From assembly GCA_910586555.1 (NCBI GenBank), contig CAJUJY010000004.1, forward strand, positions 48,319 to 112,318: a DNA stretch of 64,000 nt, in the 5' to 3' direction. Origin of the DNA: an uncultured Lachnospiraceae bacterium (lineage in GTDB: Bacteria > Bacillota > Clostridia > Lachnospirales > Lachnospiraceae). The notes beneath the pieces were generated by a model that saw only the letters and a program-made list of their open reading frames with translations, had not been told where the DNA came from and searched no databases. Below are positions 1 to 7,575 of this stretch, piece after piece (the stretch's first letter is position 1; each line of letters opens with the position of its first letter). The position numbers and the translations under genes were made by a program.

Positions 1-523
1 TATTTTCAAACATATCACCCTGGACAAACTTAATATTAACACCATTAAGCCTGGCGTTAAGCCTGGCAGTTTCCAGTGCTTTTACTGAATAATCAGCCGC
101 AGTACATAAAGCAGGGCTTCCAAGCTTTGCTAAAGATATGGCTATGCACCCTGAGCCTGTACACATATCAAGTATATGCCTGTCTTTTACAAATGGAAGC
201 ACATATTCCACAAGTGTTTCTGTATCCTGCCTTGGCACAAGCACATCTTCTGAAACTTTAAATATAAGCCCCATAAATTCCTGGCTGCCAGTAATATACT
301 GTAATGGCATATGCGATGCCCTGGTATCTATAAGTTCCTGGTACTTTTTTACAGCCCATAAAGGTGCAGCATCATTTTTCTTAAGGAAATATTCTGCCCT
401 GTCCATGCCTGTAACGTATTCAAGCAGATACCATGCATCTGTTCCAGAACAGTTTATTCCGGCCTGTTTTAATATTTCCCCGCCTTTATGTAATATATCC
501 TGGAAGCTTAATTTATCCTGCAT
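1..523 (-). CDS. prmC: Release factor glutamine methyltransferase PrmC (partial, 3' end beyond window)
   Basis: PrmC methylates the glutamine of the GGQ motif in peptide-chain release factors, using S-adenosylmethionine. The minus-strand frame from the ATG at 523 stays open to the window edge, giving 174 residues. The N-terminal helical release-factor-binding domain comes first, then the start of the Rossmann methyltransferase domain with SAM motif I (DMCTGSGCIAISLAK). The catalytic NPPY motif would lie beyond the edge and is not seen. A strong GGAGGG Shine-Dalgarno precedes the start. The gene lies 24 bases after the DUF1385 gene, and the rho-rpmE-DUF1385-prmC order is common in Lachnospiraceae, where prfA normally follows. 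Confidence 0.9.
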   Translation of the reverse strand, partial: MQDKLSFQDILHKGGEILKQAGINCSGTDAWYLLEYVTGMDRAEYFLKKNDAAPLWAVKKYQELIDTRASHMPLQYITGSQEFMGLIFKVSEDVLVPRQDTETLVEYVLPFVKDRHILDMCTGSGCIAISLAKLGSPALCTAADYSVKALETARLNARLNGVNIKFVQGDMFEN

Positions 524-547
524 GGCTTTTTACCCTCCATATGCCTG

Positions 548-1948
548 TTATTTATAATCTGATAAATTTATTACCTTAGCCCCGCTTTTTCTGGCTGTAT
601 TATTCTTTTTATCTTCTTTGGCTGCACTTACACCTGCTGGTTTTGTTTCCTCTGTCTTCTGCCCGTTTTGCTTTTTCTCCATTTCCTGCCCGTCTGTGGC
701 AGCAGATAAATCAAAAAAATGGTCAAGCTTTGCCAGGTTTTCATCTTTTAAATCCGTTTTAAGTGTTACTGCTTTCCTTGCTTCTTTGCGTTTCCTTGCT
801 TCTTCTGCTATTCTTTCAAGTTCAGCTTCTTTCTCTTCCATTTCCCTTATCCGGCGTGCACGTTCTGTTGCACGCTGTTTATTTTCAAGTTCCCTTTTAA
901 GCAGTTCTTCTTTAATTTGTGCACGTGATTTTTTAGAAGCACCAGATTTTGCCCTTCTTGCCTTTTCTTCCTGCCTTGCCTTTTCTATCCTTAACCATCT
1001 TTGGTAGGCTTCCCAGTCAAATATTTCTTCAATGGAAGCAATGGCAACTTCTATCATTTTATCATCAGGTTCCCTGGTAGTTATTCTTTGAAGCAATATT
1101 CCCGGCATACTTAAAAATGTAATTATTTTATTATCCCTGCTTCCTGCAAAAAGTATAAATTCATAAGAAACCCCTGCAATTACAGGCACAAGCAGAAAAC
1201 GTGACAGTATGCGCAGCCATATATTTTCAAAGTGTATAAACATAAAACATACAATGCTTATAAATACTACAATAAAAATAAAACTTGTACCACACCTTTT
1301 ATGGTGTTTTGACTGTTTACGTACATTTTCTACGGTAAGTTCAAGCCCGTTTTCCACGCAGTTTATGGATTTATGTTCTGCACCGTGGTACATAAGCACC
1401 CTTTTTACATCTGGCACCATTGAAACCATAAGTATATATCCCATAAACAAAACAATGCGCATAACCCCCTCTGCTATGGAAAGCAGGGCAGGTGAAGTAA
1501 TTAAGGGGTTTAAAAGCTGTGATAAAAAAAATGGCAGCACTATAAATATAACTGTTGCCATTATCACTGGAAAAGCAACAGCCAGTATAACCCCCAGGTT
1601 GTTTTTGCCTCCATTATCCTGTTTTTGTTCTATATTATTGCCATTATTATTATCTGTGTTATTTATGGCATTATTCTTTACCATGTCTGCCTTATCTTCT
1701 TCCTCTTCAATGAAATCAGCAGAATATGTAAGTGTTTTAGCACCCAATATTAATGTATTGATAAAACTTGTTATCCCTCTTATTATAGGCAGCCTTAAAA
1801 AAACTGGCCTGTCAGATATGCTTTTGCATTTGCCATGAATAACATTAATACCACCATCAGGCTTTCTGACTGCAACAGAATAATTGGATTTATACTTCAT
1901 CATTACTCCTTCTAATACAGCCTGGCCTCCAATTTGCGATGGTTTCAT
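548..1948 (-). CDS. DUF1385 family membrane protein (YqhQ-like) with long charged C-terminal tail
   Basis: This protein of 466 residues belongs to the DUF1385/YqhQ family, whose function is not established. The start MKPSQIGGQAVLEGVMM is the usual family N-terminus and has GGAGG ten bases upstream, so an upstream in-frame ATG was not used. The core has several membrane segments and the conserved HGAEHKSINCVENG motif near residues 190-205. From about residue 310 onward there is a long Lys/Glu/Arg-rich coiled-coil-like tail, making it roughly 150 residues longer than typical YqhQ proteins. It lies between rpmE and prmC and is probably cotranscribed with prmC. Confidence 0.88.
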   Translation of the reverse strand: MKPSQIGGQAVLEGVMMKYKSNYSVAVRKPDGGINVIHGKCKSISDRPVFLRLPIIRGITSFINTLILGAKTLTYSADFIEEEEDKADMVKNNAINNTDNNNGNNIEQKQDNGGKNNLGVILAVAFPVIMATVIFIVLPFFLSQLLNPLITSPALLSIAEGVMRIVLFMGYILMVSMVPDVKRVLMYHGAEHKSINCVENGLELTVENVRKQSKHHKRCGTSFIFIVVFISIVCFMFIHFENIWLRILSRFLLVPVIAGVSYEFILFAGSRDNKIITFLSMPGILLQRITTREPDDKMIEVAIASIEEIFDWEAYQRWLRIEKARQEEKARRAKSGASKKSRAQIKEELLKRELENKQRATERARRIREMEEKEAELERIAEEARKRKEARKAVTLKTDLKDENLAKLDHFFDLSAATDGQEMEKKQNGQKTEETKPAGVSAAKEDKKNNTARKSGAKVINLSDYK

Positions 1949-2004
1949 AACATTCCTCCATTCAATGATAAACGGTAAACAAATAATATTTATTAACAAG
2001 GTAA

Positions 2005-2045
2005 AAATGGCTACAACATCCGCCTGACGGGTGCTGCAGCCATTT
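2005..2045 (-). terminator. Hairpin terminator after rpmE
   Basis: The arms AAATGGCT and AGCCATTT close a GC-rich stem just after the rpmE stop on the minus strand, and a short T-rich stretch follows. It probably separates rpmE from the DUF1385 gene, at least in part. Confidence 0.6.
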
Positions 2046-2066
2046 ATAATGCCGGCAGGCCGGCTT

Positions 2067-2273
2067 TTAATCAGCCTTTATGCCGTACTTACGGTTGAAC
2101 TTGTCAATCGCACCACGGGCCTGTACATTCTTCTGCTGGCCTGTGTAGAAAGAATGGCATTTTGAGCAGATTTCTACATGTATCTCTTCCTTTGTAGAAC
2201 CTGTTACAAATTCGTTGCCACAGTTACATACAACTTTTGCCTGGTAATAATTTGGATGAATTCCTTCTTTCAT
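2067..2273 (-). CDS. rpmE: 50S ribosomal protein L31, zinc-binding type
   Basis: This is the small L31 protein of the large ribosomal subunit, 68 residues long. The start MKEGIHPNYYQAKVVCNCG is the conserved family N-terminus and has GGAGG eight bases upstream; a longer in-frame extension lacks that support. The cysteine pairs CNC and CSKC are present, marking the zinc-containing form rather than the zinc-independent paralogue. It sits directly downstream of rho, a conserved arrangement in Firmicutes. Confidence 0.96.
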   Translation of the reverse strand: MKEGIHPNYYQAKVVCNCGNEFVTGSTKEEIHVEICSKCHSFYTGQQKNVQARGAIDKFNRKYGIKAD

Positions 2274-2423
2274 TATTATAGCCTCCATTCTGCCGCCGCT
2301 ATTTATAAATTGTTCCTGGCAGCCCGCCGCTTAAAATAAGGGGGACTGCTGTTTTATATCAAAAAACAACTCCCTAAGTATAGCATACAAAATATCTTAA
2401 TGCAATATTTTTCTATTGAAATT

Positions 2424-3917
2424 CTACACAATTTTTATTTTCTTTATTGTGTGGATAAACTCCATATTGCTTTTAGTCCTGCGGAAAGTATCAATAATAT
2501 GCTCTACTGCTTCATCTGCCCTGCTGCCGTTAAAGGCTTTCCTTATAAGGAAATTTGCTTCTATCTCGTCCTGTGTAAGTAAAAGGTCATCACGCCTTGT
2601 ACTGGACTTTGGCAGGTCAATAGCAGGAAATACACGTTTTTCAGAAAGCTTTCTGTCAAGGACTATCTCCATATTGCCAGTGCCCTTAAACTCTTCAAAT
2701 ACAACATCATCCATTTTGCTGCCAGTATCAACAAGTGCTGTTGCAAGTATTGTAAGGCTTCCTCCTTCACGCATATTCCTTGCTGCACCGAAAAACCTTT
2801 TTGGCATATGGAGCGCAGCAGGGTCAAGCCCTCCTGACAATGTACGCCCGCTAGGCTGTACAGTAAGGTTGTATGCCCTTGCAAGCCTTGTAATGCTGTC
2901 AAGCAGTATCATAACATCTTCACCATGTTCAACAAGGCGTTTTGCCCTTTCAATAACCATTTCTGACACCCTTTTATGGTTTTCAGGAAGTTCATCAAAT
3001 GTTGAATATATTACATCTACATTATTTCCCATAATAGACTCTTTTATATCTGTAACTTCCTCTGGACGTTCATCAATAAGAAGCACAATAAGGTGCATCT
3101 TTGGATGGTTTGTTTTAACAGCCTTTGCAACCTGCTTTAATAGTGTGGTTTTGCCAGTCTTTGGCTGTGATACAATCATGCCGCGCTGTCCTTTGCCAAT
3201 AGGTGAAATTAAATCCATCATACGCATGGAAACAGGCCCTCCCTGGATTTCAAGCCTTATCCTTTCATTAGGGAATATTGGTGTAAGCTGTTCAAACTTA
3301 ACCCTGCGTATAATCCTGTCAGGATTAACACCATTTACTGTACGGATATATAAAAGTGCACCAAATTTTTCATTCTGGTTACGTACCCTTACATTGCCCT
3401 TAAGTATATCCCCTGTACGGAGATGGTACTTTCTTATAAGCGCTGGCGAAACATAGACATCTTCATCACCTGGAAGGTAATTATCACACCTTATAAAGCC
3501 ATACCCCTCCTGCATAACTTCAAGTATGCCTTCACGCACTTCACCACTGTCAAGCTGTTCCATATCACTTGGCTGTATGCCATTCTGGTCATTCCTGTTA
3601 TTATTATTGCTATTACTGCTATTGTTATTATTGCTGCTGCCACTGTTTTTAGCTGTACCCCTGTTACGTTCAGCCCTTCTTGTCTTCTCCTCTTCATTCT
3701 CTGTCCTGTTGTCTTTAGGTGCTTTTTTTGCTGCCTTATTATTTCTGTCACTACTTCCAGGCTCTTCTGTAAGCGTGCCATTATTACTGCTATTCTTTGC
3801 CATTTCAAGAATTTTTTCAAGAAGTTCCTGCTTTTTGTATGTAGTTACATTCTTTATGCCCAGTTTCTTCCCTTCAATACGCAATTCTACAAGTGACATT
3901 TTCCCAAAATCTGACAT
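2424..3917 (-). CDS. rho: Transcription termination factor Rho with Asn-rich N-terminal insertion
   Basis: Rho is the hexameric RNA-dependent ATPase that ends transcription of untranslated RNA. The 497-residue protein has the N-terminal Rho_N helical domain (residues 1-40), a low-complexity polar linker (about 41-120), the OB-fold RNA-binding domain (EGILEVMQEGYGFIR onward) and the RecA-type motor domain with Walker A SQPKTGKTTLL and the later DEIEANFLIRKAF region. The linker contains a run of asparagine and serine at residues 90-113, encoded at 3579-3650, that resembles the candidate prion domain of Clostridium botulinum Rho in composition and place. The gene is followed by rpmE on the same strand. 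Confidence 0.96.
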   Translation of the reverse strand: MSDFGKMSLVELRIEGKKLGIKNVTTYKKQELLEKILEMAKNSSNNGTLTEEPGSSDRNNKAAKKAPKDNRTENEEEKTRRAERNRGTAKNSGSSNNNNSSNSNNNNRNDQNGIQPSDMEQLDSGEVREGILEVMQEGYGFIRCDNYLPGDEDVYVSPALIRKYHLRTGDILKGNVRVRNQNEKFGALLYIRTVNGVNPDRIIRRVKFEQLTPIFPNERIRLEIQGGPVSMRMMDLISPIGKGQRGMIVSQPKTGKTTLLKQVAKAVKTNHPKMHLIVLLIDERPEEVTDIKESIMGNNVDVIYSTFDELPENHKRVSEMVIERAKRLVEHGEDVMILLDSITRLARAYNLTVQPSGRTLSGGLDPAALHMPKRFFGAARNMREGGSLTILATALVDTGSKMDDVVFEEFKGTGNMEIVLDRKLSEKRVFPAIDLPKSSTRRDDLLLTQDEIEANFLIRKAFNGSRADEAVEHIIDTFRRTKSNMEFIHTIKKIKIV

Positions 3918-4168
3918 AATTAACCTCTTTCTTTTATTAGTATATATTAACCAGCAGTACTGTTACTGTGGTTGTTACCGTTGCTTACGCAATAATAGGA
4001 ATTGTATAACTCTTGAAAATTCAATAGAATTAATAGAAATAATCTATAATATCCGGATGTTAAACGTGGTACTTTAAATTTCTGCTCTTATAAATAATAT
4101 ACACAATAACTTCCATATTGTAAAGTAAATTCTTACATCTGTTCCAGAAATTTATAATATAAATAATA

Positions 4169-4747
4169 GATAATTTATAGTTATCCAAGGTTTGTTGTAT
4201 ATATTGTAGTCTGTGTACATGCAGCAGTTTTATATATTTTCTGTAGCAGGCACGTTCCCACTACGATAGTGCCTTTTACAGAAAATATATAAAACTGCTT
4301 GCATGTTACTATGTTTCATTGGGAATTAAAAGTTTTCCTGTTTGTATTTTAACTTTTTGACAAAATTTTATATTTGTCTGGAAGACTTTTATGTCCCATG
4401 TAAAAAGTACTTTTCACCGTTATTAAACACTATCACATGTGCAAGTGCAGTACAATGCCATTGAACCAGGGAAATCCACAGGAAATATTTTTATAAACTG
4501 CCAAAACGTATATTACCTGGCAAAGGCCAGATGTAATCCTAAAAGGCAACTGTACGGGGCCGCCGGCGTTTAAACCTGGTTTTAAATGCTTCAAAGAAAT
4601 TTTTTCTTTGAAGCATACAGGTTTTACGCGCCGTTGCGTGAACCCGTCCAAGCGGAAGCGGGTTGCCTGTAGGATTACTTTGGACTTGCCAGGGTATAAC
4701 ATTCTGGTCTATTATTTAAAATAAACCGTGGATAACTATAAATTATC
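4169..4747 (-). repeat. Large structured repeat, copy A (candidate non-coding RNA or mobile palindromic element)
   Basis: This 579-bp element is bounded by inverted copies of GATAATTTATAGTTATC (4169-4185 and 4731-4747). It is about 80 percent alike, by eye, to element B at 28983-29835 in the opposite orientation. It holds two strong hairpins: perfect 22-bp arms at 4224-4245 and 4277-4298, and perfect 14-bp arms at 4586-4599 and 4603-4616. An outer set of helices pairs 4516-4523 with 4686-4693, 4533-4541 with 4670-4678, 4545-4550 with 4662-4667, and 4565-4578 with 4618-4632. Several of these helices differ in sequence in copy B while still pairing. Open frames inside are short, unlike known proteins and lack start signals. 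Similarity to B continues about 50 bp past the 4747 end. The rest of the gene-free stretch 3918-4878 holds the rho leader and the promoter of the next gene. Confidence 0.75.
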
Positions 4748-4804
4748 TTTTGTTTGCGAACAATTAAAAATTTATGCAACAGACATGGATTCTATTATTT
4801 TTTA

Positions 4805-4832
4805 TTGATTTTTTTATTTTGCACGTTATACT
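4805..4832 (+). promoter_or_regulatory. Sigma-A type promoter for the 4879 gene
   Basis: TTGATT at 4805-4810 and TATACT at 4827-4832 are separated by 16 bases and lie about 45 bases ahead of the start codon of the only downstream plus-strand gene. Confidence 0.55.
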
Positions 4833-4878
4833 ATAAATGGATTTAGAGTAAACCAGTTTAATATCCAGGAGATAAAAT

Positions 4879-5418
4879 ATGCCAGGTAGTCCGGAATTTC
4901 CTAATATAGATATGGAATTTTATGAAACAGATACAGATATACTGCAAAACTTTATTACCACTGTAAAGACAGATGGACAGTTTACAGAAGAGTATTTAAT
5001 TTTATATGATTTTGCAACAGACTTAAAATACCAGGTATATATAAATCCTGGTTTAATTAAATACCTGTTGCCATTTTATTTAAAAACTATGGAAGAAGCA
5101 GTTGTTTTGAACAATAAAACTGCAATGGATATTTATTGTGCATTTAATGAAGCGTTGTTTTTTAACAGGCAGAATTTTATTTCTGCCATGGGAAATGAAC
5201 CTTTTAATTATATAATAAATGAAAAGTACATTAAAAGCTTATTTAAAGAAACAAAAAACCTGGTATATAAGTACATTGGAAAAGAAATTGCCAGCCTTTT
5301 TTGTGAGGAAATAGATAGAAGTTTTAACACAGGTATTTTTTACAGCAGAAAAAAGGAGTTCCTGGAAAAAATAAGCAGTGCACAAAAAAAAGAGTTTTAC
5401 TGGGATAATACTTTTTGA
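4879..5418 (+). CDS. Conserved-looking protein of unknown function, 179 residues
   Basis: I do not recognise this protein. It has a good Shine-Dalgarno (AGGAG seven bases ahead of the ATG), its own promoter and a complete frame. It is acidic and aromatic-rich with no signal peptide, membrane segment or metal motif, so it is probably a soluble cytoplasmic protein of mostly helical fold. It stands alone between structured repeat A and a hairpin repeat and converges with argG, so context says nothing about function. Confidence 0.7.
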   Translation: MPGSPEFPNIDMEFYETDTDILQNFITTVKTDGQFTEEYLILYDFATDLKYQVYINPGLIKYLLPFYLKTMEEAVVLNNKTAMDIYCAFNEALFFNRQNFISAMGNEPFNYIINEKYIKSLFKETKNLVYKYIGKEIASLFCEEIDRSFNTGIFYSRKKEFLEKISSAQKKEFYWDNTF

Positions 5419-5451
5419 TGTGCCCTGCTGCTTAAAAAGTCCAGGCTGTTT

Positions 5452-5632
5452 GTCAAACGGATATTCGCGATCCGCTTCGCCTGCAAGCAGGCATTGGCTA
5501 CTTGCCCACTTGCAAATCAACCTCATTGCCGCTTTGCGGCAGTCTGGCAGGAGCTTGAACTCCTGCCAGACTAAGTAAGCCCTGGTAAATCAAACCCACC
5601 GCTTAAGAAGCGGGGACTTACTTAATGAGGTT
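5452..5632 (+). repeat. Nested-hairpin intergenic repeat, copy 1
   Basis: This copy starts with GTCAAACGGATATTCGCGAT and ends with GACTTACTTAATGAGGTT. Inside are hairpins GCCTGCAAGCAGGC, GCCGCTTTGCGGC, a 12-bp stem made of GTCTGGCAGGAG and CTCCTGCCAGAC, and CCCACCGCTTAAGAAGCGGGG. The same modules recur at 11259, 21691, 29281, 34209, 41185 and 45865. It lies between the convergent 4879 gene and argG and may also act as a terminator. Confidence 0.85.
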
Positions 5633-5653
5633 AAACAGTTTTCCTGTAAAAAT

Positions 5654-6880
5654 TTATTTATCTTTTAACTCTGTAAATGGCCCTTGTTTCATTGCACGTA
5701 CTTTTGATGAAAGCCCAAAGAGGTTTATAAAGCCTTCTGCATCTTTGTGGTTATATAATTCACCTGTTGTAAATGACGCGATTGATTCACTGTATATTGA
5801 ATATGGTGATGTTGTGCCCATTTTTATTATATTTCCCTTATAAAGCTTAAACTTTACTTCACCTGTAACATACTTCTGTGTTGACTCAATAAATGCCTGT
5901 GCAGCTTCACGCAGAGGTGTAAACCATTTCCCCTCATATACAATATCTGCAAATTTATTGCCCATATCCTTTTTAGCTGTATATGTGTCACGGTCAAGTA
6001 TTAATTCTTCAAGCTGCTGGTGTGCTTCCATAAGGATTGTCCCACCAGGTGTTTCATATACACCACGTGATTTCATGCCTACTACACGGTTTTCAACAAT
6101 ATCAACAATGCCAATTCCATGCTTGCCTCCAAGGCTGTTTAAGGCACGTATAATATCAGAAACTTTCATTGCCTGCCCATTAAGGGTTTTTGGAACACCT
6201 TTTTCAAATGTCATTGTAACCACTTCACCTTCATCTGGTGCATTTTCAGGCGTTGTTCCAAGTACAAGAAGATGCCCGTAATCAGGTGCATTAGCAGGGT
6301 CTTCAAGTTCTAAACCTTCATGGCTTATATGCCATAAATTCCTGTCACGGCTGTAACTGTTATCAGCAGAAAATGGAAGGTTAATCCCATGTGCCTTGCA
6401 ATATTCAATTTCAGATTCGCGGGAATCAAGAGTCCATTTGTCATCCCTCCAGGCAGCAATAATCTTTAAATCAGGAGCAAGTGCCTTAATCCCAAGTTCA
6501 AAACGTACCTGGTCATTGCCCTTGCCTGTTGCACCGTGGCATATAGCACTTGCGCCTTCAATACGCGCAATTTCAACAAGCCTTTTAGCTATAAGCGGAC
6601 GTGCCATAGATGTGCCAAGCAGGTATTTATTTTCATATATAGCATTAGCCTGTACACAAGGTACAATATATTCATCACAAAATTCATCTGTTACATCTTC
6701 AATATACAACTTTGCAGCCCCGCATGCCTTTGCCCTTTCCTCAAGGCCGTCAAGTTCGCTTTCCTGTCCTACGTCAATACATACACATATAACTTCATAA
6801 TCATAATTTTCCTTTAACCATGGGATTATGGCTGTTGTGTCTAATCCGCCAGAATAAGCGAGAATAACTTTTTCTTTCAT
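5654..6880 (-). CDS. argG: Argininosuccinate synthase
   Basis: ArgG joins citrulline and aspartate with ATP to give argininosuccinate in arginine synthesis. The 408-residue protein begins MKEKVILAYSGGLDTTAIIP, which contains the PP-loop SGGLDTT ATP-binding motif; the conserved GATGKGNDQVRFE and later substrate-binding motifs follow. The start was chosen because GGAGGAATTACA precedes it and because homologues begin there. argH is not adjacent, so the gene is transcribed alone from the promoter at 6917-6945. Confidence 0.96.
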   Translation of the reverse strand: MKEKVILAYSGGLDTTAIIPWLKENYDYEVICVCIDVGQESELDGLEERAKACGAAKLYIEDVTDEFCDEYIVPCVQANAIYENKYLLGTSMARPLIAKRLVEIARIEGASAICHGATGKGNDQVRFELGIKALAPDLKIIAAWRDDKWTLDSRESEIEYCKAHGINLPFSADNSYSRDRNLWHISHEGLELEDPANAPDYGHLLVLGTTPENAPDEGEVVTMTFEKGVPKTLNGQAMKVSDIIRALNSLGGKHGIGIVDIVENRVVGMKSRGVYETPGGTILMEAHQQLEELILDRDTYTAKKDMGNKFADIVYEGKWFTPLREAAQAFIESTQKYVTGEVKFKLYKGNIIKMGTTSPYSIYSESIASFTTGELYNHKDAEGFINLFGLSSKVRAMKQGPFTELKDK

Positions 6881-6916
6881 TGTAATTCCTCCTAAAATTA
6901 AAATATTATACAGCAT

Positions 6917-6945
6917 ATTATACAGCCACATTTATATTTATGCAA
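6917..6945 (-). promoter_or_regulatory. Sigma-A promoter of argG
   Basis: On the minus strand TTGCAT and TATAAT are separated by 17 bases and lie about 35 bases ahead of the argG start. No clear arginine-repressor box or T-box could be made out. Confidence 0.65.
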
Positions 6946-7217
6946 TAGCAAATTTCCCTTATTATTACCACTTTTCAAACCTTTATAACCAGTACTGCTA
7001 CTTAATAAATTAAAAAAGAACCCTGGTTAATAATATTAAAGCATACAGGTTTTTTAAAGCATAAGCAGATACAAAGAATATTTATTCAAAATTATGTATA
7101 TTTATTAATTTATCCCGTCAAACCGGTCCATAAAGCTCTTTAAAAGCAGCAGCAGCTTAAATGTGGATTGCGGATATCTATTTGACAACCAGTACATATT
7201 GTAATTTTACAGGATTC

Positions 7218-7246
7218 TTGACACTTTCCACATGCCATGTTAAAAT
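7218..7246 (+). promoter_or_regulatory. Sigma-A promoter of glmS
   Basis: A consensus TTGACA (7218-7223) and TAAAAT (7241-7246) are separated by exactly 17 bases, about 65 bases ahead of the ribozyme cleavage site. Just upstream (about 7165-7195) is a decayed end of the nested-hairpin repeat. Confidence 0.75.
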
Positions 7247-7309
7247 CTTTCAAGGAAATAAAAGACCAGGCTTTTTGTTAATTTCCTGGCAGAAATGCCA
7301 TAAAACATT

Positions 7310-7514
7310 AGCGCCAGACCCTTAACATGCATTTTTAGATATTACCTGGAAGCATTGTGATACAGCCCTGCCCTTTAAACCAGTGCAGGCAGTAAGGGTG
7401 ACGAGGTAAAAGGTTATCGGAATTCCGGCGGATGCCTTTTTGTATTCTTTGCATGCAGAGGTATGGGCAGACACCTGGGTAACCAGGGAACAAATCCTGT
7501 ACCAGCAAAGGGAT
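7310..7514 (+). ncRNA. glmS ribozyme/riboswitch
   Basis: This is the metabolite-activated self-cleaving RNA in the glmS leader. The core is readable throughout: GCGCCAGA just after the cleavage site (cleavage expected between A7310 and G7311), GTGACGAGGTAAAAGGTTAT, CCGGCGGATGCC, TGCAGAGG and the distal GGGTAACCAGGGAACAAA. Glucosamine-6-phosphate, the product of GlmS, triggers cleavage, and the shortened mRNA is degraded. It lies about 60 bases ahead of the glmS start codon, with its own promoter upstream. Confidence 0.95.
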
Positions 7515-7575
7515 ATTTTAATATAATATACCATATTGTAAATAACAGGCAGAAAGTGCAGAAAAGAGGTAAATT

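Noticed and set aside
4433..4702. Open frame of 89 codons inside element A, and matching frames at 29001-29286 in element B
   Set aside because: The frames follow from the repeated sequence, lack Shine-Dalgarno sites, and the changes between copies keep base pairing rather than protein sequence.
4169..4747. Group II intron
   Set aside because: No domain V-like stem, no GTGYG start and no reverse transcriptase; the inverted ends do not fit a splicing intron.
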